Shown here: one piece after another, positions 42,020 through 54,199 of the stretch
Layout: each line of letters begins with the position of its first letter
How positions within the stretch are numbered: the first letter of the stretch is position 1
Assembly: GCF_964019385.1 (NCBI RefSeq)
Contig: NC_088645.1
Coordinates: 13,197,769 to 13,261,768, forward strand
Origin: Sycon ciliatum
Taxonomy: Eukaryota; Porifera; Calcarea; Leucosolenida; Sycettidae
Length of the DNA stretch: 64,000 nucleotides
Reading direction: 5' to 3'
Position numbers and translations under genes: made by a program
The notes under the pieces: generated by a model
What the model was told of the DNA's origin: nothing
What the model saw: only the letters and a program-made list of their open reading frames with translations
Databases searched by the model: none

Positions 42020-43070
42020 CAAACAGGACACCCGTGGAAGCCCTAATGAAATCCCATTTCATCCTAGATCACAGGCCTCTAATTTCTCCCTTTTATAAAA
42101 CAGCCACATCAATCCTAGCATCGCATCAGAGTCTGTCACACGATAAACTGTTTGAACTGTAAAGATAGGCGTTATTAATTCATGCAGCCTTCGACATAAG
42201 ATACACCGCATCACTACCCCTCTCCAGGAACGCACTGGAAAATCCTGCCGAGATACGTAGATACATTCTACAAGGATCGAAGTCAGAGAACGTCGAGAAA
42301 CGCATCTTCTAGCTTGTATACAGCGATCTTAAGACAAACCTGTGTCATACATATACTGGCATCTAGTGCGTCGCCGAAGACAGAAGGAGCCTGAGGGGGC
42401 ATACTGGTGTTTGAGGATGTATTGCTTTTCGAAGACACTCAATTTACATGGAATGTGTGAATTGTGAACTGTAATGTCTGGCCCAACACAACATGTACAT
42501 TGTTGATGTTGAAATATTTCGCGACGTGTATAATAATCACCTGCGGTTCACATGGGGTATCCTTGTTCACTTTAGTGTCCCTGGGTATCACTGACCATGC
42601 TGGTACTGTTTTCCTTCGGTCATTTATTATTCTCTGCTTCAGCAAAACTGGATGCTGCCACTCGGGATTCATCTTCGGACAGCGACCCTGATGAGGTTCC
42701 TGTCGCTATGGGCAAGCGGAAGGCTACCCCAGCAACGCCAGCCAGGGAGACCTTGATGATTGTGTTCTTCTACCCTTTGTCATGTGAGATTGTCAACTCG
42801 CTTGCTAACCTTCCTACTTCGTTGTATCGCATTTTTTAGCATTCCTGATGTGTGTCCATACCCCTGCTTGATGATTTAACTCCAGTTACTTTCATTGGCT
42901 ACCTTTAATTCCGTAAATTCCACTGATGATCGGGACAGAAGATATATTTCTCGCCGGCCGCGCGGAGCGAGTGAGGCTAGAAATGATTTCTCGCGCAACA
43001 AATTATTTTTCTTGCGAATATGGAATCTGATGTTTGCTCTTTTTGTTGCTGTTCTTTTTGCCTGACTTCT
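42020..43070. other. Intergenic, no gene recognised
   Basis: Only short frames; one contains SSDSDPDEVPVAMGKRKATP near 42670 but is short and unsupported. Confidence 0.35.
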
Positions 43071-43076
43071 TCAGAC

Positions 43077-43408
43077 AGTTTTTTGTGTCTCACCAGTGTC
43101 CCCACCCTCCCAACCTTCATGTCTGCCCGTCTTCTTCCCTTTCTTCCTTGGCTGTAGATATGTTGTGCCTGTTTTATGCTGCCATATTGCCACTTGAGGT
43201 TATACACCCGGTTTTTTCCTTCATTCGTGCGTCCGTCGGCACGAGGGTTTTTTCCAGGCTGGCTCGGTCCAGAGAAATTAATCTGACGGTACCAAATGGT
43301 GCTTGTCCTGGCTTTTTTATGTGAGGTGAATGTACTCATTTTTCCTCCTGGGGTCTGTCCCCCTGTTGTTGCTCCTAGTTTCTTCTGCATTCCGGTTCAC
43401 ATCTGGAT
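43077..43408 (+). repeat. Dispersed repeat, second copy
   Basis: It matches 22677-22930 and continues as 24035-24150. It ends next to a LINE reverse transcriptase. Confidence 0.75.
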
Positions 43409-43414
43409 AAAAAC

Positions 43415-44615
43415 ATGAAGTTTGATTGTGTATTCTTGGACTTCACCAAGGCGTTTGATAAAGTACACCACGCTAGCCTGATCAGCAATCTGAGCGATTT
43501 CGTGGAACAGGAAGCAATTCCTTGGTTTGAGAGCTATCTATGCAACAAAAGCCTATCAGTACGCCTAGAGGACGCAGTATCTGAACGCTATGGGTTGTCC
43601 TGTGGAGTCCCTCAAGGGTCCCATCTAGCACCCCTTCTCTTCCTTCTATATATCAACTCTCTACATAAAATTGTAAAGCATACTTCTCCCTATTATGTTT
43701 GCAGATGATGTCACCCTCCTCAACGTTCACACACGTACTGATTCCCTGGCTGGTAACTTAGCCAACGTCCAAGCCGATTTAGCGAGCTGCCAACAGTGGG
43801 CAAGAAACATCCACGGCACGTTCTCTGCAGACTACACAAGTATAATGTCCAATTACGACCTTCCTCCTGGACACTCTGTGCAGATGGACAATGTAGACTT
43901 AAACTTCAAGCAGGATTGTAAACATTTAGGAGTGCAGCTCAGCAGTGATCTTAAGTTCGATAATCATTTCAATACCATGTCCAAGACATTTCAGCAAAGA
44001 GTAAATCTATTGTGCTATATGGGTCGCTATCTACCTTACCCCAACATTGCCTTGCTCTACAAATCATATGTACGCCCCACAATAGAATATGCCACTCCGA
44101 TCTGGAGCCTCACCCTAACTACTGCACAGCTAGCTATGTTTGATGTCCTGCAGGCTAAGGTGTGTAGACGGTTACTAAGATCAGCCAAGATAGAATTTGA
44201 CAGATATGAATCAAGAGATGGTTTAAATAGTATGTGTAACTTAGAATCCCTCCATTTCAGACGTACCCTCATCGCTATTACAATTCTTTTCAAATACATC
44301 CACTTTCAACCTCATATCTTATACCATTGTGATATCAATATTTCTCGTAGTTAACGCAGACCGAACAAGCTTGTTTTCAACTCTCATGGGAAATTTTCAT
44401 CTTCCATTTTCCTTCATAAAATCGGCAAATTATGGAATTACTTTCCACCCAAGATTACCGCTTTAGATTCTGTTTCAGAATTTCGGACACAATTTCGTGC
44501 TCATTATAAACGGCATATATATTCCTGCACAAGTCGCTTCACTAGTAAAAAAACCAATGATCATTTTCACTGCTTAAGAAGATCCCCTGATAGGCTATGC
44601 CTTTGGGAAATCCTT
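43415..44615 (+). pseudogene. LINE reverse transcriptase, 5'-truncated
   Basis: The + strand frame starts inside the palm: FDCVFLDFTKAFDKVHHASL, then SCGVPQGSHLAPLLFLLYIN, then a frameshift near 43700 leads to MFADDVTLLNVHTRTD with the active-site FADD. The thumb and C-terminal region follow: FKQDCKHLGVQLSSDLKF, YVRPTIEYATPIWSL, and, after a TAA at 44352, IGKLWNYFPPKITALDSVSE. The endonuclease and fingers are missing. The distal motif order is typical of CR1/L2/RTE-like LINEs; subtype not resolved. Confidence 0.85.
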
Positions 44616-44729
44616 TAAATATCAAATTGACAGAACCAGACAGAAAGAGTGAAATAACAGCAACGAAAAGTGGTGAAAAAAGTTACGAAGTTTTCGTTTC
44701 TGGAGGAAGTAGTAGCATAGTTGGGTTCC

Positions 44730-45160
44730 CCATAGACATCAATAAACAACGGGGTGTTGACGTCAGATCATGGGGGCCCAGTAGTACTTCGAAGTTCGTA
44801 CATGTCCTTCTGCACACGCATCGAAATCTGAGAATGATTTTATGCAATATTTCGTGTTTGAAAACATTTATCCGCGGGTACCGGGCGCTGGCTGAGAAAA
44901 GGTTGTCTTCAAAAGGTTATTTTGCGAGAATCCGCGATATATGTGTTGAAACAAAAATGGCGTTACGATTTATTGAAAGTGGTATAGTTGGTACGATTGT
45001 TCAAAACCATTAATTTTGAGCTCCAAAGTGTTCGTCCTCTTTTTGACATGCTCACAACAGCTCGCACCAAACAAAAGCTAAGGACGATGGAAGGAGAGCA
45101 TTCCAAAAAGAAGATTAAGGCTATACATGTAGTTCAAATGGTTTTGAACACCCGTACCGT
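44730..45160. repeat. Foldback element A, second copy (left arm)
   Basis: Matches 28640-29075, including CATCAATAAACAACGGGGTG and ACATGCTCACAACAGCTCGC. It is directly followed by block B. Confidence 0.75.
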
Positions 45161-45167
45161 ACCACCA

Positions 45168-45800
45168 GTAGGCACCGGTGGATTATGCCGGCATATTTAT
45201 TGGTATAATTTGGTGGTTGAAAATTTGGAGCATAATTTGGCATCCTCTCGGAGGTAGGAGCATAACTACACGATTATACCACAGTTCTAGTAGGTAGGCT
45301 ATACAATTGTGTACAATGCACCTGATCAGTGCTGGTGGTGTGCATGGTAAAGGGATCAGAGGTCATGCAGATAGTGTTTCAATGAAAAGCAGGGTATAAA
45401 TCATGGCAATACAGTATTGTATGCTCGAAATCGTTTTCTTCAAAGTTCTTTCTCACACTGATACAGTACATGTAGCAGAAGATGCGAGTGAATCAGCCTT
45501 CATCAGGTATCCCGGGGCAGACAAGATAGTGGCGGGTAGTCCGCAAAACTCCGTGTACCACAGTACATGACATTCTACATGGTATAATAACGTGCTGTCA
45601 ATCTAACAATAGACATTTCACATGTACATTACATTAAATTTGAACATTATGCATGTTACGAAGTCATGACCTCTGGATTTTAGCCACCATGATATGACTG
45701 CAGGATATGGATATTGCTCTACATTGATTATTATAGTTGATGTTCGGTCATGAAGGAAGGCGAGGTGGAGCTACGGGAGAGATGAGCTGATTATCGTTTA
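45168..45800. repeat. Dispersed repeat block B (copy 2)
   Basis: Matches 26633-27190, with an extra ~60 bp near 45560-45640. It sits next to block A here but is 1.4 kb before it in the first copy. Confidence 0.75.
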
Positions 45801-47640
45801 TGGTTCTGTTTCCTTCGCTGGTGGATCACTTGCTATGGTGATTGTGGTAACAATTGCCGTATTCTGGACTATTGTAAACTTTGATCAGTATTTTGTTGAT
45901 CCATAAACGGTTGTTGGTGTTTGTGAGAGCGTGTGTTTGCCAATGCCACTCTGATGTTTTGCAATTATATCCACTGATAACACTTTGGGGATGCTGTTGA
46001 TACCACAAATTGTATTGCTTTCGCCTCATGCAATTGCATCTCTGCAACTCTTCATATCTCACTTTTTTTCTTTTTTTTACTATTATTCACAAACCCAACT
46101 CGTAAAATAAATAATTATGTGGACAAAAACAAACAGCTACTTGTATCTATGTGGATTTCAATGAAATTTTGTGTGTGACCTCGTGATATTCACCACTGTC
46201 AATTCACGATGCTAACCTGGGAGAAACCCGACTTGAAAAAAAGGCTGATGTACCTACTAGTATGTCTTCGAAATGTTTGCAAATTCGTACACCAGTTTCG
46301 GATTTTATCATATTGGTCTCAAAGGAAAGCTACAGATGTCCTCTTTCTGAATAACGACACTAGCTACCCAGCGGGAGCAACTGAATCGCCTTCATGCCAT
46401 TTGAGAGCTGCCCAATTACTCCTAAGCAAGATTTTGTAGCCACCTTCACAAATTTCACCGGTTCTCAAGTTTTACTTAACGTTGCACTGTGAGTCAAAGT
46501 CCTGCAGATTCCTGAAACTCAAGATATCCATGTGGTCTCCACAAAGCATTCTCCGTACAGCGATGAATCAAAATGAATGTTCGATTTTGAGGCACACCAA
46601 TCACGTTGATGTGCTCTTCGCCCGAAGTTTTCAAAACAATACAAATTTCAAACATCTCAGCGTTTTGGTCTATAACACTTGCGCAGTTTCCGGGCATCTG
46701 TTTCGATATCAAACGACATACCAAGACAACGGTTATTCTCTCGCATTTCCAGTGAACTCTTTTTTGCAACGATCAGATAAAGGAAAATGACGCAACGACA
46801 ATTTGAACAGCGATGTATAATGCATGTTACACGTATGCGCATCTACACGATGTATACTAAATGCGGTATGAGGAAATCCGGGTGTGATGTTTTGACGCAT
46901 ATTTGTGACATCAGGGCGCAAAAGTTTGATAAAGACATAAAAGTTCATGCCACACCCATCAGGCGGACGTACGTTCATGTATGTGGCGGACCGGGGTGTA
47001 ATCCCTGCAAGGTTCAGGCACACAAGTGGTGGCACCTGAACCTCCACATTGCGTCAGCCCGCACTCGTGCATAGCCATGAAACTGTAGTTTCTTGCACTT
47101 TTTGTCAGTAGATATCCTTAGGCCACGCCGTTTTTCTCTATGTTTCGTGTCACCTTATTCGATGAAATCAATGAGGGAGGGCGAAAAAAATAAAAAAGCC
47201 ATCCAAAAAAAACAGTGTACGCGGATTGCATTTGTGTACATACAGCGAAGCGACGCGGCACTGTTCATATATATTGACACACACATGCATACATGTACAT
47301 GAAAACATGAGTGTATCCCCTTTGCCATGCTTGTGGTCCAAACACAGGCGGCATGATGATTGTGTGATTTGCGGCCCAGCTTATTACACACACATGTACA
47401 TGTACATGTGTGTCACAGTGTGTGAGCTGAGTACAATCATGCGATAAATAGAACAAATTTATGCCAACATAATAGTTACCGTGTAACAACCATGTTCCGT
47501 ATTTTTTCTCTTTTCGGTTACATTTTCCGGTTTTCTGGGTTTGCATTGAATTTGTTTAGCGCTTGCACCCGAACGCATCAGAGCAGTGTATAGGAAATGG
47601 GAGAGCCAAGTGACTACATGCAATGGAAAGTCACAGAGCA
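45801..47640. other. Intergenic, no gene recognised
   Basis: Several open frames of 70-100 codons, none with a motif I recognise. Short CA and TGTACA repeats near 47275-47410. Confidence 0.4.
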
Positions 47641-47728
47641 AAGCTGCATGCATACCCACGTATTCTCACAGCACCGCACAAGGATGATTGGGGTACACCA
47701 GTGTGCTGGTTTCGATCAACTGGTGAAG

Positions 47729-47945
47729 CGATTGGCGTTGCAAACAGCCAAAGTGATCGCTCACGACTGAGCTGCAGCAGTACCCGCGACCGGGTGCAAA
47801 GTTCCCTGATCGACGTTGCAAAACAGCCAACCAGGGTGAAGCAGTTGGCGTTGCAAACGGCCAAAGCAATCGCTCATGCTTGAGCGGCAATAGTACCCGC
47901 GACCGGGTGCAATGACTACTGATTGGCGTCGCAAACAGCCGACCA
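47729..47945. repeat. Tandem repeat, ~115 bp unit
   Basis: GCGATTGGCGTTGCAAACAG / CAGTTGGCGTTGCAAACGGC and GCAGTACCCGCGACCGGGTGC / AATAGTACCCGCGACCGGGT recur at about 115 bp spacing, with a partial third unit (GATTGGCGTCGCAAACAGCC at 47922). Confidence 0.8.
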
Positions 47946-48183
47946 ATAGTATGCAATTTTAAGCAGAGATAGTAGCAGCAAAGCCACCAGTTGAAGGAAG
48001 CTGTTCCCAGAAAACCAGCACACGGCACCCCAGCAAGCGTTCACCACCAATTCACGAGAGCTAAGAACAAGTGATTAAGGCACGAGTTGGCTAAAGGTAG
48101 GCATGCAGATGAATGACATCCAACGCAGGTTCTCAATACAGCAATTTAGCAATGACAATCGGTACCTGTATGTCAAGGCTATA

Positions 48184-50073
48184 TTACATCAACTGGAATG
48201 GCAGCACCGCTCGGTCTGGTTGTGCTTGAGCAGCTTGGGCGAGACGTCGGAATTCCTCCATGCGGAAACGAGACAGCGAATCGGCAATGCAGTTAGACTG
48301 GCCAGCAATGTGAGCAGCAGTGACGGTGACATTGAAGCGGGCGCACACAAAGAACAACTCCCTGATTAGGGCCATCACTGGCGGTGACTTGGATGTGCCG
48401 GAGCGGATGCATTCTACCCCAGTCTTGTTGTCACAGTGCATTGTGATACGACGCTGGCGCCATTCCTTGCCCCACGTGCAACACGCTGTGACCAACGCGT
48501 AGAGCTCCTTCCACTGAATGCTGTGAACGAATTGCTCAGGCGACCAGGTCCCTTGAAGCCAGCGGCCGCTGTTCAATGCGCCCCAGCCCAGGGTGCCACT
48601 GGCATCAGTGAACAGCTCCAAGTCTGGAGATGGTGTCCAATCTGGGAACAGGAAGAATGATTTTCCGTTCCATTGTTCCAGGAGCCGTAGCCACCATTGG
48701 ATATCTTCCTGGCACTCGGTAGTCAGACTGATGCGGTAGTGAGGCTGCTGGTAGCGACTGCAAATAGACCATAGGCGCCGCATAAATGTCCGGCCGGGTA
48801 CGATGACTCTTGCAGCGAAGGAGAGTTTCCCCAGATGAGATTCGAGTTCGCGCTGAGACATGGTGGGGTTGATGCTCGCTGCAGTCAACAGGCGCTTGAT
48901 GTCAGCCAATTTGTCGTCAGGGAGCCGGGCTTCCATCTTCTCACAATCCAGGATAATGCCCAGGAATGTCAGGGTACGAGACGAGCCTTCCACCTTCGCA
49001 GGCGCGAGCGGGACTCCGAGGTATGAGAATGCGCGGAGAAGAATGGCCAGCTGCCGATTCGCCACTGCCTGGCCCACGCTCACGCACAAGTAGTCGTCCA
49101 GGAAATGCAGCAAATTAGGGATGGAGAATTCGTGGTGCATTATCCATTCGATGGTGGCTGCCACTGCATCAAACACCGCCGGGCTAGAGCGGAGCCCAAA
49201 TGGCAAGACACGGTTGTAGTAGTACTTCCCCTGCCACAGGATGCCGAAGAGATGCCAATCCTGTGGGTGGACAGGTATTTGACGAAAAGCGCTCTTCACA
49301 TCGAGTTTAGAGAGATAGATAGGAGACGGGGAGGACATAATGATGTTAATGGCTTCATCAATGCTGATGTACTACAAAGAGAAAGGCTCGGCAGGGATCC
49401 CGTCGTTGACGCTGGAGCCGGCTGGGCTGGACAGGTAGTGTATCAAGCTTAGCTTGCCATTCTTTTTCGGAACAGTGCTAATGCCACAGCAGTACATAAA
49501 TGGGAATGGGGGCGAGTCAAATGGGCCAGCCGTGTAGCCGGCGATGCAGGAAGCGGTGAGCTGTGCAGACACAAATGCAGAGTGCTGGAATGCTGATGAG
49601 AGGTTGGACGAGTGCTGGTTAGTTATGCCGTTGCCGGTAAAGCCAATGTCAAAGCCGCAGCGGAGGCCGTTGATAACATACGAAGCCAATGAACTGTCAG
49701 GGTGGTTACGGAGCAGTGATTCGAAGCGAGAAACATAGAGGGGTGTGTGGACAGCAGGACATGCGCTTGTGAAATCAGTAGAACGTGAAGTGCAGGGAGA
49801 AATATGTACAATCGCGGGAGCTGCAGCCAAAGCAGCAGAGTTACTGGGGCCTACCTCACTTAGATCCATTGTGGTCCTTGGACCCGCAGCGGTTGCAGAC
49901 ATGGGCGTACTTGCACGTGCTGAGACTGCAACGTCCAGCGTTGAAGTTGCGGCAGATTGGTTGGCCATTAGACACCGTACGGACTCCATTGAAGGCTTGC
50001 TGGTTGTTACGTTGCGGACGAAAGGGACACTGGCCGCCTCCGGGATGGACGAGGCGGCAGGACTGCAGGACAT
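48184..50073 (-). pseudogene. DIRS-like reverse transcriptase / RNase H, one nonsense codon
   Basis: Polymerase of a tyrosine-recombinase retroelement by type. On the minus strand the frame has FMYCCGISTVPKKNGKLSLI, SSVNDGIPAEPFSL, then a TAG (at 49372-49374, expected Gln) and YISIDEAINIIMSS. Next come YLSKLDVKSAFRQIPVHP, VLPFGLRSSPAVFD and the active-site FLDDYLCV. The RNase H part has ELFTDASGTLGWGALN and MHCDNKTGVECIRSG, ending in SNCIADSLSRFRMEEF. The stop in the middle is the only damage seen in 630 codons. No tyrosine recombinase follows within the remaining 100 bp, so the 3' part is missing. Classification rests on the RT type and the overlapping gag finger. Confidence 0.85.
49856..50066 (-). 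pseudogene. gag-like C-terminal CCCH zinc finger overlapping pol
   Basis: In another frame of the minus strand the sequence reads GGGQCPFRPQRNNQQAFNG, then PICRNFNAGRCSLSTCKYAH and CNRCGSKDHNGSK before TGA at 49856. C-x7-C-x4-C-x3-H followed by a second Cys/His group is the C-terminal finger of DIRS-like ORF1. The upstream part of ORF1 is lost at about 50085, where an unrelated LINE tail begins. Confidence 0.7.
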
Positions 50074-50084
50074 ATATTCGCTTT

Positions 50085-50150
50085 CATGTTATTGGGTTCT
50101 ATGCCCGTTTGAACTTGCGAATCAAAATAAATACAAACAAACAAACAACA
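50085..50150 (+). mobile_element. LINE 3' tail with (CAAA)n
   Basis: TTATTGGGTTCTATGCCCGT..GAACTTGCGAATCAAAATAAA followed by (ACAA)n resembles the tail of the next LINE at 51030-51095 (TTATTGGGCAACTTGCCCGT..). It is a tail-only copy abutting the DIRS-like fragment. Confidence 0.7.
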
Positions 50151-50188
50151 TGTGGGCCTTAATCGGCTAGTCACGGACATTAGCAAAG

Positions 50189-50719
50189 GTGTCCCGCAAA
50201 GTAGGTGCCCTCTGGCGGACTCGGAGATGCTTGAGCCTGGCGGCCCGAGTCACCTACTTGAAGTCTGTGGTGATGCCGGATCTGACCTACGCATCAAGTT
50301 GGTTCGTGTTCTGTCTAACTGCCCAGCAAGCAACGGATCTCCAGACGCTGGAGAACAAAGCGGTTCGCACAGTTTTTGGCGCTCGGCCATACGACTCTGC
50401 TCAACCTCTGCTCCAACGGGTGGAACTCTACCGAATCTCAGAGCTGCACAAGCAAAAGGCGCTATTGCTCACCTGGCGATGCATCCACGGCATTGCGGGG
50501 AACCGGCTCTGTGGACTGATTTCAAGGTCCCCAGATCGGCGTACCCGCTTGCAGAAGGACATCGGAGCGCACGTACCACCCGCCGCAAGCCGCGCTGGTC
50601 AGGCTAGGTTCTCTGTTGCCGCTACCAAGCTGTGGAACGCACTACCCAGCGGCATCCGCACCATCCCCCAACGCAGTGTGTTCAAGATGTCAGTCATCCC
50701 ACATACGCTCGCTCCATGA
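50189..50719 (+). pseudogene. LINE ORF2 C-terminal fragment
   Basis: The frame reads TYLKSVVMPDLTYASSWFVF, LQTLENKAVRTVFGARPYDS, then AGQARFSVAATKLWNALPSG and a stop at 50717. This is the post-polymerase part of a LINE protein. A 3' UTR of about 370 bp and an (AAC)n tail follow. The polymerase itself is missing. Confidence 0.8.
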
Positions 50720-51081
50720 AACGTATCACCCATTATTCCAGTCACTGCTGCTGTCGCATCCACTCGTAGTCCACGTCCACTGATGTCGACCGAGGTAGCT
50801 CTCTTGCTACTGTATAATAGTGGCATGTACCCAGCTAATGTCTCTCCTTCGTTCAGGGAATTCAGAATAGGAAGTCTGCTGTACCACCCGCTCTTTACTT
50901 TTTACTTTTAAAAGCGATTATTTGTAACATGGAAATTTGTTCCTTGGCTCACCATCTGAGTTCTTAAAGCTATTTTTCATTTTCTGCTGCCCCCGGTTAT
51001 TTCTTTTATTAGTATTATTATTTTCTTTGCCTTTGCTTTCTTGTTATTGGGCAACTTGCCCGTTAGAATCTGCGAAGTAAA

Positions 51082-51208
<127 letters not shown>

Positions 51209-51606
51209 TTTGCCACAGATTTATGTCGATGACGTCAAACAAATTCCGGTTGCTGCTCAGTGACACTGCAAAGGTAAGCGCAAGCCAAAGTCAGCGCAGC
51301 AAGAGCTACCCAAGGCGATTTGGGCGCGCATGCGCAGCAGTTGAGTGCACGTGTAAAGCCAGCTCAGTCGCAGCTAGCATGAGATAGAGAGCAGCGCATT
51401 GGTCTTATCGCTAACTAGGGTTAGCCCAAAAGCTAACCCAACATTTTGCATTTCCAAAACAATTATGTTCCTTTTTTTGTGTTTTTTGGTTTTTGAACTC
51501 CGGCTGTGAAATACATGCGTGCGGGGACGCGAACTATGAGCCGAGCCAAGCAAAAAGGTGTTCTCTGTCCACCCTGCACTCACTCGTTGCGCACACATCC
51601 GCACAC

Positions 51607-53610
51607 TCACTCATACGTGTACACCACTATTGAACACGTGAACACTGCCAGTGGGGGCCACCACAGCACAAAGACAAAAGAGCAGAAACGAGGCAACTGT
51701 GCCGACTCTGCACTGGCAAAGCAGTCAACAGTGTGCGGGCCCCACAAACCGTCTACCTCGTCGAATACCTCAGACGACAATTTCCAGTCATCAGTATCCA
51801 CTACCTTGGATAAAAAATCTGCCAGAACATTCTCCTCCCTTGGAACCCATTCTGGCACAAGTCGAATGCAATTTTGCCTGCAAAACCTGAAAATCCGACA
51901 TGCAATCTCCTGCAGTTCTGGAACTTTGCTGCCCACCTGCAGAATACGAGCTGCCGCCTGATTATCCGTCCGGTGCCTACATTCCTTGCCTGCCATTTCT
52001 TGGACCACCGATTGCAGCACCAACTCGGTAGCCCTCAATTCCCTCCACGTAGAACTCTTCTGAGCCTCTAACACCTCTTCTGGCCAATTCCCTCTTGCAA
52101 TCGTCTCCCCGCAGGACACCGCAAAACCTCCCCAGGCTACATCGCTAGCATCTGACCACGTGTCTACAACTGCTGTTATCTTGGGATCACCCACAACCAA
52201 TCTTCCATGAAACTCATTGAAACAATACCACCAGAAGCTCACTTCTGCATACGCCTCATCAGACCACTCCTGTCTATGAAACCAGCTTTTCCTCCTGAGA
52301 ATCATGTCATACAATGCCCTGGTTCTCAACCTTGCAACTGGCCCAATGGCGAAAGACATTGAAATGATGAACCCAGCCAGCCTAGCACACTCTTTGGAAT
52401 TCGGTCTCCTCTTGCTATGCAAAACTCTCAAATGCTCCAAAAACCTCAGAACTCTTGCCTCCGCCACACTTACTCTCCCGTGAACCAGGTCCAACACAAA
52501 ACCCAGAATGGTAGGCTTCTGAGAAGGCACAAGGCACGATTTCTCCACATTGATCTTCCAACCCGCTCTTTCCAACGTTTCCGTGAGCACACCTGCTACC
52601 CTCACTGTCTCTTCCACAGTGCCCGCTCCTGCAGAGCCATCGTCAAAGAACATCATGCACTTAATGCCCTGAGCCCTCCAGTAACGAACCATCACACGGA
52701 CCAGTTTGTTAAAAAGATACGGAGCAGTGGAGAGCCCAAACGGCAATGACTTGAAACAATAAAATTCACCTCCCCATGAGAAACCCAAATATTTCCAATG
52801 GTCCCTTGCCATATCAACATGGTGATAACCACTCTTCAAATCGAATGTTACAACAAAGTCGTCTTTCTGAAAAAGCTTCACTGCCATCCTGATATCATCC
52901 AATTTAAACCTGAATTTTGCCAAACATTCATTCACTTGCCTCAAGTCTAAAATCAGTCTCAGCTTCCTAGCACCTTCCACCACTCCCAGCGGGCTAACAC
53001 AATTTAACTCAGATTCGTTTACTTTCATCGCACTCCCGCAGTCTACCAGCCCCTTCACTGCCTCATCAACAAATTGTACATGCTTCCAACAGCTTTTCTG
53101 ATTCCTTAAAAAACCAGACGGAGGTTCTGTCACAAACGGCAACGCATAACCGACCTCCAAAATACTAATAATCCAAGATGAAGCCCCCATCTCCCTCCAA
53201 AACGGTATGCACCGCTTCAATCTCCCATGCATCACAGTTTCACCCTCTGCCCAGATTTCCCCTTCCCCTTCCCCTTCCGCACCATATCCGCTTTCAACCA
53301 CAACATCTGAATAAGTTTGAACACTCTTTTCATCATCCTCATCCTCATCATCAACATGCACATCAAACTTATCTTGTTCATCGTGGCTGCTGTTGCTGCT
53401 GCATCGGGAATGACCTGGCAGGTGCTGGGCCTGGGGCAGGCTGCGTGCAGTCCCTCTGCACGTGCCCCTTCCCTCCGCACCGCCAACAGGCCAGCTCCTT
53501 GAACGGGGCGCCGAATCCGGGTGGCTTCGGTGCGGCCGGCATGGTCTGAGCTCGAGCAGCCGCTCCGAGCCCGACCCCGGCTGGGCGGCCTCCTGGAAAG
53601 GGCTTGCCAC
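51607..53610 (-). CDS. Ngaro/DIRS-type reverse transcriptase-RNase H, open but C-terminally cut
   Basis: The frame is open for 667 codons. After an acidic linker come KLRLILDLRQVNECLAKFRF, FVVTFDLKSGYHHVDMARD, SLPFGLSTAPYLFNKLV and the active-site variant CMMFFDDGSAGAG (FFDD). The RNase H/DIRS-specific region has STWRELRATELVLQSVV, HRTDNQAAARILQVGSK, WVPREENVLADFLSKVVDTD and LWGPHTVDCFASA, which then gives way to an unrelated end. It overlaps gag in a different frame (53610-53378), so expression would need a frameshift. The first stretch before residue 100 may be read only in the gag frame. No stop in the core makes this the best preserved polymerase in the window. Confidence 0.8.
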   Translation of the reverse strand: MASPFQEAAQPGSGSERLLELRPCRPHRSHPDSAPRSRSWPVGGAEGRGTCRGTARSLPQAQHLPGHSRCSSNSSHDEQDKFDVHVDDEDEDDEKSVQTYSDVVVESGYGAEGEGEGEIWAEGETVMHGRLKRCIPFWREMGASSWIISILEVGYALPFVTEPPSGFLRNQKSCWKHVQFVDEAVKGLVDCGSAMKVNESELNCVSPLGVVEGARKLRLILDLRQVNECLAKFRFKLDDIRMAVKLFQKDDFVVTFDLKSGYHHVDMARDHWKYLGFSWGGEFYCFKSLPFGLSTAPYLFNKLVRVMVRYWRAQGIKCMMFFDDGSAGAGTVEETVRVAGVLTETLERAGWKINVEKSCLVPSQKPTILGFVLDLVHGRVSVAEARVLRFLEHLRVLHSKRRPNSKECARLAGFIISMSFAIGPVARLRTRALYDMILRRKSWFHRQEWSDEAYAEVSFWWYCFNEFHGRLVVGDPKITAVVDTWSDASDVAWGGFAVSCGETIARGNWPEEVLEAQKSSTWRELRATELVLQSVVQEMAGKECRHRTDNQAAARILQVGSKVPELQEIACRIFRFCRQNCIRLVPEWVPREENVLADFLSKVVDTDDWKLSSEVFDEVDGLWGPHTVDCFASAESAQLPRFCSFVFVLWWPPLAVFTCSIVVYTYE

Positions 53611-54199
53611 TGCTCCTCTTCCCCTCCTTGGCCTCCGCCCTGGCCCTCCTCATCCTCCGCTCATCGTCCGTATCGGACCCGCACTCCATTTTACCATCAT
53701 AAATGTTTGCGGCCGACCACCCTTCGGCGTCCGCAAACAGCAATAACTTGACGCGCCGCTGGAGGACGCTCTCACCTTCCTCTATGTTTCTGGCGATGTC
53801 CTTCTCTCCTCGACGCTCCGCCTTCTGCCTTGCCTTGGCTAGAGGCTCCAACGCCTTACTTATCACGCAGAACTGCTCCTCGTGAGCCTTGGCCTTCCAA
53901 CTTCTCTTTCTTGCCGCCGCCATCCTCTCGTCCTGTCTCTCCCTCTTCACCTGCTTACTTTCCTTGCTCCTCTTGCTCTTCTTGCTGTTTCTCCTCTTGC
54001 TACTTCTACTCCTGCCACTTCTCCTGCTCCTCTCTGACTCACTCTCACTCTCACTGTCACTCCTATCCTCTCTTTTCCTCTTACGACTAGACTTCTCCAA
54101 CTTCCTCTCCAACGTCTCCAATCTCGCAGCCATCTCTCTCATCCTCCTACTCTCCTCAACATACCCTTCACTCTCACTACCACTACCACTCGGCGACAC
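53378..54199 (-). pseudogene. gag-like protein with zinc knuckle (copy 2)
   Basis: The probable ATG (about 54217) is followed at once by a TAG, where copy 1 has TCG; downstream the frame is open for 273 codons: Ser/Glu-rich leader, RS-like basic segment, coiled segment SKQVKRERQDERMAAARKRS, and EGWSAANIYDGKMECGSDTD. Near the C-terminus comes the zinc knuckle CWRCGGKGHVQRDC (C-x2-C-x4-H-x4-C), which binds nucleic acid in gag proteins, followed by a Gln/Pro tail. Only the second-codon stop damages it. Confidence 0.75.
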
